From: Enterococcus sp. 9D6_DIV0238 | Lineage (GTDB): Bacteria; Bacillota; Bacilli; Lactobacillales; Enterococcaceae | Reading direction: 5' to 3' | NCBI RefSeq assembly: GCF_002174455.2 | Contig: NZ_CP147246.1 | Span: forward strand, 3,435,414 to 3,499,413 | Length of the DNA stretch: 64,000 bases | Part shown: positions 9,729-18,927 of the stretch, piece by piece | Layout of the letters: the number at the start of each line of letters is the position of its first letter | Numbering within the stretch: position 1 is the first letter of the stretch | Notes under the pieces: generated by a model | Databases searched by the model: none | The model's input: the letters and a program-made list of their open reading frames with translations, nothing else | What the model was told of the DNA's origin: nothing | Translations under genes and position numbers: made by a program

Positions 9729-10662
9729 ATTTTGTCTTTAAATCGATAGCTAACTGATCTAAAAAGCAATCAACTAGTTCTTTTTCGATCGGACGCATCG
9801 TTTTATCAGCGGAATGAGCGATGAAATAGTCTAGTGACAAGAGTTCTAAAGGCATAGAATAAATGTTATAAGTGCCATCTAATTTAGAAATACGGACACT
9901 TTCAGGTATAAAAGTCAACCCCACACTTTGTTTAGCTAGTTCTAAAATAGTAAAAATGTTATTGCTTTCTAAGAGGATCGTCGGCTTGATTTTGAATTTT
10001 TGTAATAAATAATCTATTTGGCGTCTGATTGCTGAGCCGCGTGTCGTTAAAATCAGCGGTTCTTGGAGTAACTGTTTGATCGAAAGTGTATTTGGTTTAA
10101 GTATGGTCTGATTTTTTTGATATAGCTTCGATGTTTTAGGAATGACTGCATAATACCCGTGTGGCCCTTTACTATAAACAGTAAGCTTTGGTGAAATCGA
10201 CTCTGGATTTTGCCCTATAAAAAAATCAAGCTCCTTAGCAATAATTTTTTCTTCAGTTTGTTCGGGTACAGACTCGATGATCTGAATGCTGATTTCAGGA
10301 TGCTTTTTTAAGAAGTCGGGGAGAAACAAAGGCAATAGATAGGTCCCTAAACTGGATAAAACCCCAATTCGAATAACGGTCTGTTCTTGTGGAGCATAAG
10401 CTGAAATTTTTTTTCGAAAGCGGTCCTGCTCTGTTTCTAGCGATTGCAAATAGTGATAATAAACTTTTCCGGCTTCGGTCAACTGTAACGGTGAAGCTTG
10501 TCGATTAATAATATCGATCTCTAATTCTAGTTCGACCTTTTTGATCGTTTGCGTAAGATAAGGCTGAGAAATGTACAGATCTTTAGCTGCTTTTGTATAG
10601 TTTCCATGTTTTAAGAGCATATCGAGATACTGCAGCATATTCGATGAATAAATAGAGGTCAT
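9727..10662 (-). CDS. LysR-family transcriptional regulator
   Basis: 311 residues. The N-terminal winged HTH (about 5-65) reads YLDMLLKHGNYTKAAKDLYI then SQPYLTQTIKKVE, and a periplasmic-binding-protein-like effector domain follows (about 95-300). It is transcribed divergently from the FMN-reductase/enoate-reductase/MFS cluster with a 253-bp shared control region, the classic LysR arrangement, so it probably activates that cluster in response to its substrate. The same order (LysR, small reductase, large reductase, transporter) occurs in the hydroxycinnamate reductase clusters of lactobacilli. Confidence 0.88.
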   Translation of the reverse strand: MTSIYSSNMLQYLDMLLKHGNYTKAAKDLYISQPYLTQTIKKVELELEIDIINRQASPLQLTEAGKVYYHYLQSLETEQDRFRKKISAYAPQEQTVIRIGVLSSLGTYLLPLFLPDFLKKHPEISIQIIESVPEQTEEKIIAKELDFFIGQNPESISPKLTVYSKGPHGYYAVIPKTSKLYQKNQTILKPNTLSIKQLLQEPLILTTRGSAIRRQIDYLLQKFKIKPTILLESNNIFTILELAKQSVGLTFIPESVRISKLDGTYNIYSMPLELLSLDYFIAHSADKTMRPIEKELVDCFLDQLAIDLKTK

Positions 10663-10832
10663 TTTTTACTCCTAGATTGTTTTCTTTTTATTATAACAAA
10701 ATACTTATAGTTCGATAATTAAATAAATATTTCACAAATGCTTTTTTCTAATTTACACTGCTTATAGAAACAGAAATACACATAAAAAACAGTTTACTTA
10801 CGGAATTCTCTTGGTTTTATACCGATTTTTAT

Positions 10833-10848
10833 TTCATTTTGAAATGAA
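10833..10848. promoter_or_regulatory. Inverted repeat in the LysR/reductase control region
   Basis: TTCATTT-TG-AAATGAA, a perfect 7-2-7 dyad, lies 68 bp before the reductase start. Two CTTATAG motifs (about 10704-10710 and 10761-10767) lie nearer the LysR gene. Any of these could be an operator; which one LysR uses cannot be told from sequence. Confidence 0.35.
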
Positions 10849-10915
10849 TGACTTTTATTATTTATTTTTTTTGATTTTTATGTGCAATGTTTCACAATAA
10901 GAAAGAAGGTATATT

Positions 10916-11542
10916 ATGAAATTTATTGGGATCGTAGGAACAAATTCCGCTCAATCAACAAACCGTAAATTAGTACAATTTATGCGTAATCATTTTTCAG
11001 AAACTGCTGAGATCGAGGTTTGTGAAATCGGTGATTTTCCAGCGTTTAATGAACCAAAGGATAAGGTTGCTCCAGAAGGAATTAGAGTATTATCAGAAAA
11101 AATCAACGAGGCAGATGGGGTGATCATCAGTACGCCAGAATATGATCATTCGATTCCTGCTGTATTAAAAAGTTTGATCGAATGGCTTTCGTATACAACA
11201 AGACCCTTGATCGATAAACCTGTGATGGTGGTCGGTGCCTCACATGGGTCACTCGGTTCTTCAAGAGCACAAGCTCATTTACGTCAAATTTTAGATGCAC
11301 CAGAGCTGAAAGCTAGAATCATGCCTGGTTCAGAGTTCTTACTAGGACATTCTCTAAAAGCTTTTGACGAAAATGGAGAGTTGATTTATTCAGAAAAAGT
11401 GAAAGAATTAGACGAATGTTTTGAAGAATTTTGTTTATTCGTCTCAATTACCAATCAACTTGTCAAAGATCATCGCTTTAAAACGGAACAAAATAGAAAA
11501 TTTACATGGGAACAACTTGCTGATGGGGGAGAAAAAGCATGA
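10916..11542 (+). CDS. NADPH-dependent FMN reductase-fold protein (HcrA-like)
   Basis: 208-residue flavodoxin-like protein of the NADPH_FMN_red family: [18 protein letters not shown] (FMN phosphate loop), [20 protein letters not shown] and [15 protein letters not shown]. It probably passes electrons from NAD(P)H to the large reductase that follows. Its stop overlaps the next start by 4 bp (ATGA), so the two are translationally coupled. It is a clear paralogue of the N-terminal domain of its neighbour (both start KFIGIVGTN). This pair resembles the two reductase subunits of lactobacillar hydroxycinnamate reductase. Confidence 0.85.
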   Translation: MKFIGIVGTNSAQSTNRKLVQFMRNHFSETAEIEVCEIGDFPAFNEPKDKVAPEGIRVLSEKINEADGVIISTPEYDHSIPAVLKSLIEWLSYTTRPLIDKPVMVVGASHGSLGSSRAQAHLRQILDAPELKARIMPGSEFLLGHSLKAFDENGELIYSEKVKELDECFEEFCLFVSITNQLVKDHRFKTEQNRKFTWEQLADGGEKA

Positions 11543-13965
11543 AATTTATCGGGATCGTAGGGACAAATGCACAAGAATCATATAATCGTCTACTTTTACA
11601 GTTTATGCAGAAACATTTCAGTCATAAAGCGGAGATTGAAATTTTAGAATTGACAAATGTACCAATGTTTAATGAAACAAATGACCAATCAAATAGTGAG
11701 ATCATTCAGGAATTCAACCGGAAAATTACGGAAGCAGATGGTGTCATCATTGCTACTCCAGAACATAACCATTCCATCCCTTCAGCCCTTAAAAGCATCC
11801 TTGAGTGGTTATCTTTCAATCTTCATCCATTTGACGGGAAGCCAGTGATGATCGTTGGAGCATCGTATGACGTGCAAGGTTCTTCTCGCGCACAGCTTCA
11901 TTTACGTCAAATTTTAGATGCTCCAGGAGTCAATGCGACTGTCATGCCTGGCTATGAATTCTTGCTGGGGCGTGCGCATCAAGCGTTTGATGAGGAAGGA
12001 AATATCAAAGAGGAGCGTACGATCGATTTCTTGGAAAGCTGTTTCTGGCGTTTTATGCGCTTTACAGAAATTGCTAATTTATTGAATGTTCCAGAAGATG
12101 TGACTTTTGAACCAGGAGATTATACGGTTACTGCGCCGGGACATAATGGTGATCTGCCGATGGTCGTTACGTTGACGACTGATCGAATCGAGTCGATCGA
12201 TATTGATACGACTGGAGAATCAGAAGGCATTGCAGATGTTGTGTTTACAAGGATTCCGACACAGATTTTGGAAGGACAGACATTGAATGTCGATGTGCTT
12301 TCTGGTGCTTCTGTAACGAGTAATGGTGTGATCGATGGTGTGGCAAAAGCGGTGAAAATGGCTGGAGCAAACCCAGATGTTCTTAGAAAACGTCCAAAGG
12401 CACCAAGCACTGTAGCAGAAGATGCTGAATATACAACTGATGTAGTGGTCGTGGGTGCTGGTGGAGCTGGATTAGCTGCAGCAGCAAGTGTCCTTCAGGA
12501 AGGAAAGAAAGTCATCGTTGTCGAAAAATTTCCAGCAGTTGGTGGAAATACTGTTCGAACAGGAGGTCCGATGAATGCTGCTGACCCAGAATGGCAAAAT
12601 ACATTTGAGGCGATTTCAGGAGAAAGCCATACGCTGAGAGAAATGGCTGAGATCGATGAAGAGTCGATCGATCCAGAATATATAGAAGATTTCCGATTAC
12701 TGAAACAACAAATCGACGCCTATCTAAATGAAAATAAAGGAAAAACAGGTTATTTATTCGATTCTGCAATTTTCCATCGGATGCAGACCTATCTTGGAGG
12801 AAAACGGACAGACCAAGAAGGAAATGTGATTTATGGCCAGTATGATCTAGTAAAAATCCTTACAGATCAAGCCCTTGATTCCGTTAAATGGTTAGAAGAG
12901 ATCGGTGTTGAATTTGATGCAGAGGATGTGACTATGCCAGTTGGTGCATTGTGGCGCCGCGGACATAAGCCGTTGAAAAACGAAGGCTATGCATTTGTTT
13001 CAGCCCTTCAATCGTTTGTTGAAACTAATGGTGGAACAATTATTACAGATACAGCTGTAGATGAACTGATTATTGAGAATGGTAAGATTACTGGAATCAT
13101 TGGTTCAGGAGCTGGCGGTCAAAGCGTAACAGTTCATGCCGATGCTGTTGTGCTGGCTTCTGGAGGATTTGGGGCAAACACGAAAATGCTGAAAGAGTAC
13201 AACACTTATTGGACTGAAATCGATGATGATATCAAAACATCCAATTCCCCAGCTATTACAGGAGATGGTATTCTTTTAGGCCAAAGTGCTGGTGCAGATC
13301 TTGTTGGAATGGGTTTTTCTCAGATGATGCCAGTTTCTGATCCGGAAACGGGAGCTTTGTTTAGTGGATTGCAGGTACCGCCGCAAAACTTTGTGATGGT
13401 CAATCAAAAAGGAAAACGTTTTGTGAACGAATATGGCAGTCGAGATGCCTTGACTCAAGCAGCGATCGATAATGGCGGACTGTTCTACTTGATCGCAGAT
13501 AATGAAATCAAAAAGACTGCATACAACACGACCCAAGAAAAAATCGATCGTCAGGTAGCGGTAGGAACCTTGTTCCGTTCTGACACATTAGAAGGATTAG
13601 CTGAACAACTTGGCATGGATCCTGCTGTATTTGTAGAAACTATTGATAACTATAATCGTTATGTCGATCAAGGAAACGATCCAGAATTTGGAAAAGATGT
13701 ATTTGATCTAAAAGTAACAGTTGCGCCATTTTATGCTACACCAAGAAAACCTGCAGTACACCATACGATGGGTGGGCTAAAAATCGACACTGAAACACAT
13801 GTTTTAGATAAATCTGGAAAAATCATTCCGGGACTTTATGCTGCTGGAGAAGTAGCAGGAGGAATTCACGCAGGCAACCGATTGGGCGGAAATTCATTGA
13901 CAGATATCTTTACATTTGGCCGAATTGCAGGAAAAACAGCATTAAAAGATACACAGACAGACTAA
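11539..13965 (+). CDS. Three-domain flavoprotein enoate reductase (HcrB-like)
   Basis: 808 residues in three domains. An NADPH_FMN_red domain (about 1-185) is followed by an FMN_bind domain (about 190-275) with covalent-FMN motif DVLSGASVT (acceptor probably S258). A fumarate-reductase-type FAD_binding_2 domain (300-805) has [13 protein letters not shown] at 303-315. Catalytic residues shared with fumarate reductases are HHTMGG (H741/H742) and NRLGGN (R781). The substrate-loop His of the QxHP motif is absent: here it reads SQMMPV (595-598). It should therefore reduce the C=C bond of an alkenoate other than fumarate, as hydroxycinnamate, vinylphenol or urocanate reductases do. No signal peptide, so cytoplasmic. 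Confidence 0.85.
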   Translation: MKFIGIVGTNAQESYNRLLLQFMQKHFSHKAEIEILELTNVPMFNETNDQSNSEIIQEFNRKITEADGVIIATPEHNHSIPSALKSILEWLSFNLHPFDGKPVMIVGASYDVQGSSRAQLHLRQILDAPGVNATVMPGYEFLLGRAHQAFDEEGNIKEERTIDFLESCFWRFMRFTEIANLLNVPEDVTFEPGDYTVTAPGHNGDLPMVVTLTTDRIESIDIDTTGESEGIADVVFTRIPTQILEGQTLNVDVLSGASVTSNGVIDGVAKAVKMAGANPDVLRKRPKAPSTVAEDAEYTTDVVVVGAGGAGLAAAASVLQEGKKVIVVEKFPAVGGNTVRTGGPMNAADPEWQNTFEAISGESHTLREMAEIDEESIDPEYIEDFRLLKQQIDAYLNENKGKTGYLFDSAIFHRMQTYLGGKRTDQEGNVIYGQYDLVKILTDQALDSVKWLEEIGVEFDAEDVTMPVGALWRRGHKPLKNEGYAFVSALQSFVETNGGTIITDTAVDELIIENGKITGIIGSGAGGQSVTVHADAVVLASGGFGANTKMLKEYNTYWTEIDDDIKTSNSPAITGDGILLGQSAGADLVGMGFSQMMPVSDPETGALFSGLQVPPQNFVMVNQKGKRFVNEYGSRDALTQAAIDNGGLFYLIADNEIKKTAYNTTQEKIDRQVAVGTLFRSDTLEGLAEQLGMDPAVFVETIDNYNRYVDQGNDPEFGKDVFDLKVTVAPFYATPRKPAVHHTMGGLKIDTETHVLDKSGKIIPGLYAAGEVAGGIHAGNRLGGNSLTDIFTFGRIAGKTALKDTQTD

Positions 13966-13992
13966 CCTAATGAGAGATATGGAGGAGTAAAA

Positions 13993-15222
13993 ATGAATGC
14001 TAAAGTAAATCGATGGCAAGTGCTGATTGCTTCCACAGCTGTATTATTATGTACAGGTGCAGTCTATGCATTTAGTGTTTTTGCAGGTCCGTTAAGCGTT
14101 GAAAAAGGCTGGACGATGACTGAGATCATGCTTGCTTTTACGATAAATGCAGCGATAGGTCCGATTCCTATGATTTTTGGCGGATTTCTTACAGATAAAG
14201 GATTAGCCAAGTGGGCGATCGTTATTGGGGGCGTATTATTTGGATTAGGTTTCTTATTGACTGGTTTTGTGACAAGTACAGGAATGCTGTATTTGACTTA
14301 CGGACTTATTGGCGGCTTTGGTCAAGGCTTAGCCTATTCTGGTTGTCTTAGTAATACGATCAAGCTATTTCCGGATAAAAAAGGTTTAGCTTCAGGGATT
14401 ATTACGGCGGGAATGGGTGGAGCAGCGATCATAGCTGCTCCGATAGGTAACTATTTTATCGAAAACAACGATGTATTTTATGCATTTCGATCATTAGGGA
14501 TTGCCTATATCATCGTTATCGTGATCGCCAGTTTTTTCATTAAGACGGCTCCCGCAAATTATGTACCGGAAGGCTTTACACCACCTGAAATGATGCGTGG
14601 TGGGAAAATGATCAATAAAAATTGGAAACAAATGCTGCGCTCTCCTTATTTTTATTTGATTTTCTTTATGTTATGCACTGGAGCGTTTTCTGGTTTAATG
14701 ATCGCTTCAAATGCTTCTGTGATCGGGCAGCAGATGTTTGGCTTGAGTGCAGGAACTGCCGCTTTTTATGTAAGCTTATATTCATTGAGCAATTGTGCTG
14801 GCCGCGTTTTGTGGGGAACTGTCTCTGATAAATTAGGCCGAAATAAGACATTGAATATTATTTTGAGTGTGATCATTGCGGCGTTGATCGTATTGACTGT
14901 CTTATCGAGTCAGCTAGGATTTGCTATTGGAATTATTGCATTAGGATTATGTTTTGGCGGTGTGATGGGTGTTTTTCCGCCGATTGTTATGGAAAATTAT
15001 GGTCCCGTCAATCAAGGAGTCAATTACGGTATAGTATTTATTGGTTACTCTACAGCTGCTTTTTTTGCACCGAGAGTAGCAGTTAGTATGGCTTCAGCTA
15101 GCGGCGGTAGCTTTACCAATGCGTTTTATGTTGCAATTGTTGTTGCTTGTATCGGACTAGTTTTGAACATTTGCTATAGTCAAATGAAAAAAGCTAAAGC
15201 AAAAGAGATAGTAGAAGCGTAA
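13993..15222 (+). CDS. MFS transporter, oxalate/formate antiporter (OFA) family
   Basis: 409 residues with 12 predicted membrane segments and the OFA-type start (WQVLIASTAVLLCTGAVYAF). Cytoplasmic loops carry GGFLTDKG and GTVSDKLGRNKT, the MFS A-motif-like sequences. GGAGG precedes the ATG. It is co-directional with the reductase pair and followed by a terminator, so it is the last gene of that operon and probably imports the substrate or exports the reduced product. Substrate not determinable from sequence. Confidence 0.85.
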   Translation: MNAKVNRWQVLIASTAVLLCTGAVYAFSVFAGPLSVEKGWTMTEIMLAFTINAAIGPIPMIFGGFLTDKGLAKWAIVIGGVLFGLGFLLTGFVTSTGMLYLTYGLIGGFGQGLAYSGCLSNTIKLFPDKKGLASGIITAGMGGAAIIAAPIGNYFIENNDVFYAFRSLGIAYIIVIVIASFFIKTAPANYVPEGFTPPEMMRGGKMINKNWKQMLRSPYFYLIFFMLCTGAFSGLMIASNASVIGQQMFGLSAGTAAFYVSLYSLSNCAGRVLWGTVSDKLGRNKTLNIILSVIIAALIVLTVLSSQLGFAIGIIALGLCFGGVMGVFPPIVMENYGPVNQGVNYGIVFIGYSTAAFFAPRVAVSMASASGGSFTNAFYVAIVVACIGLVLNICYSQMKKAKAKEIVEA

Positions 15223-15246
15223 ATAGATGATTTATTGTAAATAACG

Positions 15247-15288
15247 ACAGGCAGGTTTCTTAATTAAATGAAACTTGCCTGTTTTTTG
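15247..15288 (+). terminator. Terminator after the reductase/MFS operon
   Basis: ACAGGCAGGTTTC / GAAACTTGCCTGT stem (one wobble) followed by TTTTTT. Confidence 0.88.
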
Positions 15289-15308
15289 ATCGCTGATCTA
15301 TCGGTAAC

Positions 15309-15379
15309 TGATAATAAGTATCACTGATGGTTATTATCAAAAACATTGATTGTACTTCGGATTCTTTCAAACATATAAT
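15309..15379 (+). promoter_or_regulatory. Promoter with upstream dyad for the prpF-like operon
   Basis: Perfect 9-bp inverted repeat TGATAATAA (15309-15317) / TTATTATCA (15331-15339) with a 13-bp spacer. It lies upstream of a -10 TATAAT (15374-15379) whose -35 (TGTACT, 15351-15356) is poor. A weak -35 with an upstream dyad suggests an activator site, possibly for the LysR or GntR regulator of this island. Confidence 0.6.
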
Positions 15380-15402
15380 GATGTCAGATAGGAGTGATAG
15401 TA

Positions 15403-16542
15403 TTGAAAAAAATTGATTGTAGTATTTATAGAGGAGGGACGAGTAAAGGTGTCTTTTTATTTGAAAAGGACTTAGCTGAATTTGGTGAAAACTATGATGA
15501 TGTTCTTCTTAAGATAATGGGAAGTCCGGATGTAAGACAAATTGATGGCTTAGGTGGAGCTGTTTCTACTACAAGTAAGGTTGCCATCATTTCACCTGAA
15601 GAAAAAGAAGCGTGGGATGTAAATTATACGTTCGCTCAAGTAGCGATCGATAAGCCGATCGTTTCTTACGCTGGGAATTGCGGAAATATTTCTTCAGCTG
15701 TTGGTGTATTCGCAATTGAAAGCGGTTTAGTAAAAACGACTGATCCGATAACGACCGTTAAAGTATATAACACGAATACAAAGAAAGTGATCTATGAGCA
15801 TATTCCTACGCCTGATGGAAAATTAAGTTATGAAGGCGACTTCAAAATATCTGGAGTACCTGGGAGCGGATTAAAAATCGAGTTGGAATTTATTGATCCT
15901 GCTGGTTCAATGACTGGAAAATTATTACCAACGGGCAATGTAGTAGATACATTAACGATCGAAGGGTTAGGTGAGATAGAGGTATCGATCGTTGATGCAG
16001 CAAATCCTCTCGTTTTTATAGAAGCAGATCAGGTTGGTTTGACCGGAAAAGAAAGCGCTTCGGAAATAGATAGTAATGACGACAGATTAGCTTTACTGGA
16101 AAAAATCAGAGGAGCAGCAGCAGAAAAACTAGGGTTCGTCAAAGCGGCAGATCAAAGCGCAAAAGAATCGCCGGGAGTACCTAAACTGACTTTAGTGAGT
16201 AAAGCTGAAACATACACAACTGTCAGTGGTGAAACGATTGCATCAGATAGCTACGACTTAGCTGTTCGAATGATGAGTATGCAAAAAGCGCACAAAACGA
16301 TTGCTTTGACAGGCGCACTTTGCACTGCAGCAGCTTGTGTGATAGCTGGTACGATTCCAAATCAGCTTCTTAAAAAAGAGAATCAGTCGAACCATCAAAC
16401 GAAATTATGCTTTGGTCATGGCGATGGCTTGATCGAAACTACTATCGATTATGAAGAACCAAAAGAAGGTGACGCAATCATTCGTTCTATATCATCTTAT
16501 AGAACAGCAAGAAAGATTTTAACGGGTACGGTATTTTTTTAG
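15403..16542 (+). CDS. PrpF/AcnD-accessory-type cis/trans isomerase
   Basis: 379 residues of the PrpF family (diaminopimelate-epimerase fold): IYRGGTSKGVFLFEKDL at the N-terminus, GSPDVRQIDGLGG, and AGNCGNISSAVGVFAIE holding the conserved Cys. Family members isomerise double bonds of tricarboxylates such as 2-methylaconitate, trans-aconitate or 4-oxalomesaconate. TTG 15403 is chosen because AGGAG at 15390-15394 is 8 nt ahead; an in-frame GTG at 15394 overlaps that site. Next to a CitMHS carrier and an aconitase, an aconitate cis/trans isomerase role is the simplest reading (inference). Confidence 0.85.
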   Translation: MKKIDCSIYRGGTSKGVFLFEKDLAEFGENYDDVLLKIMGSPDVRQIDGLGGAVSTTSKVAIISPEEKEAWDVNYTFAQVAIDKPIVSYAGNCGNISSAVGVFAIESGLVKTTDPITTVKVYNTNTKKVIYEHIPTPDGKLSYEGDFKISGVPGSGLKIELEFIDPAGSMTGKLLPTGNVVDTLTIEGLGEIEVSIVDAANPLVFIEADQVGLTGKESASEIDSNDDRLALLEKIRGAAAEKLGFVKAADQSAKESPGVPKLTLVSKAETYTTVSGETIASDSYDLAVRMMSMQKAHKTIALTGALCTAAACVIAGTIPNQLLKKENQSNHQTKLCFGHGDGLIETTIDYEEPKEGDAIIRSISSYRTARKILTGTVFF

Positions 16543-16565
16543 ATTAAAAAGGAGATGAAAAGAGT

Positions 16566-17933
16566 ATGTTGGCTTTATTGGGATATTTGATGATTATTGT
16601 ATTTATGGCACTATTACTTTCGAAAAAAATCTCCCCTTTTGCAGGGCTGATTCTTGTACCATTGGCATTCGGGTTTATTGCAGCGGGATATACAGGGCAA
16701 TCATTCTTAAATGTATTTGAGTGGATATATGAAGGGTTATATTATCAACTTGCCGGAGGCAAAGTGAAATCAGGTGTCGCACCGACGATCACTTTATTGT
16801 TATTTGCTATTTTATACTTCTCGATCATGTTAGATGTTGGTCTTTTTGATCCGTTAAGTAAAGTCTTGATCAAGTGGGCAAAAGGAGATCCTCTTCGACT
16901 TTGTGTAGCTACAGCAGTTATTTCGATGATCGTTTCTTTAGACGGTGACGGAACAACAACTGTATTGATCGTAACTGCGGCAGTTTTATCTCTATTCAAA
17001 AAAATGAAGATGCGGCAGCTCTACTTGGCAGTATTGATTGCCATACCTAATTCGATCATGAATTTAGTGCCGTGGAGTGGACCGATGGCTAGGGCCATGC
17101 CGGTGCTGAACATTGGGCCTAAAGAATTTTTCTTACCTTTGATTCCTGGAATGATCGGAGCGATGTTCCTTACAGCGTATATGGCTTATAGTTACGGAAA
17201 AAAAGAGCGTGTAAGATTAGGCTATACAGCAGAGAAAAGTATTGTCACGGATGAAGATTTAACAGCGATCATGTCTTCTCTAGATGAAGATCCAGAGAGC
17301 TTGAAACGTCCCAAACTATTACTGTTCAACTTTATTTTGACGATTTTCATCATGGCGTTACTGATATTGGATACTGTCAACGGTGGAATACTCTTCTTAG
17401 TTGGGACGAGTATCGCACTGATCGTTAACTACAAAAATCCTGTGCTTCAAGCGCAACGATTGACGGCAAATGGTTCAGAAGCGCTAGGACCTGTGAGTTT
17501 AGTTTTTGGCGCAGGTGTTATTATGGGCGTGCTGAATGGTAGTGGAATGAGTGAAGGAATTGCGCAGCATATCGTTTCCTTACTGCCTGAAAGTATGGGC
17601 GGCTATATTCCTCTTTTACTGGCGTTGATTTCTTTACCGGGGCTATTTTTCTTACCGAATGATGCGTTTTACTTTGGTATTTTACCTGTGATCGCACCGA
17701 TTGCGTATACATTTGGCGCGACTCCAGTAAACATTGGGGTAGCTTCGTTGATCGGGCAAGCTGTACGTTTTGCCAGTCCTTTGGTGGCGTTCCTTTATGT
17801 ATTAGTTGATCGTACAGAAGTCAGCTTTGGAGATTACCAAAAAGAATACTTAAAATGGGGAATCCCCAGCTACTTCATTCAATTAGCGATCGCGATCTTG
17901 ACCGGGGCTATTCCTTTGCCATTTTTAAATTAA
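16566..17933 (+). CDS. CitMHS-family citrate/tricarboxylate transporter
   Basis: 455 residues with about 12 membrane segments. The conserved CitMHS loop SLDGDGTTTVL (about residue 122) and the VPWSGPMARAMPVL motif are present. CitMHS proteins carry metal-complexed citrate with protons; related tricarboxylates are possible. It lies 23 bp after the prpF-like gene with AAGGAG before its ATG, so the two form an operon. It overlaps the end of the convergent LysR gene by 9 bp. Confidence 0.88.
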   Translation: MLALLGYLMIIVFMALLLSKKISPFAGLILVPLAFGFIAAGYTGQSFLNVFEWIYEGLYYQLAGGKVKSGVAPTITLLLFAILYFSIMLDVGLFDPLSKVLIKWAKGDPLRLCVATAVISMIVSLDGDGTTTVLIVTAAVLSLFKKMKMRQLYLAVLIAIPNSIMNLVPWSGPMARAMPVLNIGPKEFFLPLIPGMIGAMFLTAYMAYSYGKKERVRLGYTAEKSIVTDEDLTAIMSSLDEDPESLKRPKLLLFNFILTIFIMALLILDTVNGGILFLVGTSIALIVNYKNPVLQAQRLTANGSEALGPVSLVFGAGVIMGVLNGSGMSEGIAQHIVSLLPESMGGYIPLLLALISLPGLFFLPNDAFYFGILPVIAPIAYTFGATPVNIGVASLIGQAVRFASPLVAFLYVLVDRTEVSFGDYQKEYLKWGIPSYFIQLAIAILTGAIPLPFLN

Positions 17934-18842
17934 TGTTTTACAAAGGTCAATAAATTCACGTGTATAGGGTGGGAGTATCCGGTTTTTACGATAACCGATC
18001 AACACTTCTGTAGAAAATAAATGTTCATCTGGCTGGCTGATCGAAAAGAAATAGGGGCGTTCTTTTAGATTCAGATGTTCTACATGATTTTCGTAAACGA
18101 AGGATACTCCATATCCAGCAACTGTTAGATTGAGAGCTGTTTCGATATTTTTTGTGTAAAATACATTCTTGGGTTTGATTTGATAATAGCGGAAAATTTT
18201 TTCAGCCATTTGACCTGTTCTTTGGTTGGGAAAATGCAAAATAAACCGTTTATCTTTAAGCTGTCGTAAATCAAAATAGGGATATTTGGGTTGAGATTTT
18301 TCTGGAAGTAGATCTGCTGTAAGAAATGATCTTGGGACAGCCAGCAATATTTTTTCTCTACGGACGATTTCGTAATCCATATTTAAGAAACGGTCAGGTT
18401 TATTCATGATAATAATATCTGCACGCCCATCTTGTATTTTCTTCTCAAGAACAACAGAAGCATCCTCACTCAATTCAATTTGAACATTTGGATAAAGCGT
18501 ATTGAATTTAGGCAATATTTCAGGCAGCAAATAGGAACTGCGTAATAAAGGAATCGCTAAGCGGATTTTACCATAGCGTTGTTCCAACATTGTTTCCAGC
18601 TTACTTTGGAAATTATCTTTGATTTCAAGGATGCTTAATCCGGCTGCTAGATATTCTTCACCTAATAGGGTCAAAGAAAATTTTTTACCGATGACCTGAA
18701 ACACTTGAAAACCTAGACGCTCTTCCATATTTTTTAAATACATGCTTAAAGAAGGCTGCGTGATGTACAGAGATTCAGCTGCTTTGGTCAAATTTTCAAA
18801 TTCTAAAATTGCTCGAATATACTCAAAATCTTTTATTTCCAT
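17925..18842 (-). CDS. LysR-family transcriptional regulator
   Basis: 305 residues. The N-terminal HTH reads MEIKDFEYIRAILEFENLTK then AAESLYITQPSLSMYLK; the effector-binding domain covers about 90-300. The start is set at 18842 because AAAGGGG lies 10 nt upstream; an upstream in-frame ATG at 18884 lacks this. It is divergent from the aconitase gene with an 85-bp gap, so it probably controls acnA and perhaps the convergent prpF-citMHS operon. Analogous to the CcpC/CitR type of LysR control of aconitase in other Firmicutes, though no close match is claimed. Confidence 0.87.
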   Translation of the reverse strand: MEIKDFEYIRAILEFENLTKAAESLYITQPSLSMYLKNMEERLGFQVFQVIGKKFSLTLLGEEYLAAGLSILEIKDNFQSKLETMLEQRYGKIRLAIPLLRSSYLLPEILPKFNTLYPNVQIELSEDASVVLEKKIQDGRADIIIMNKPDRFLNMDYEIVRREKILLAVPRSFLTADLLPEKSQPKYPYFDLRQLKDKRFILHFPNQRTGQMAEKIFRYYQIKPKNVFYTKNIETALNLTVAGYGVSFVYENHVEHLNLKERPYFFSISQPDEHLFSTEVLIGYRKNRILPPYTREFIDLCKTLI

Positions 18843-18927
18843 GAAATAGATACCCCTTTCATCTGTTTCTTTACTATCAATCATAAAGTATTTTCATATT
18901 AAAACAACATTTTTTGGAGGTCACTCG

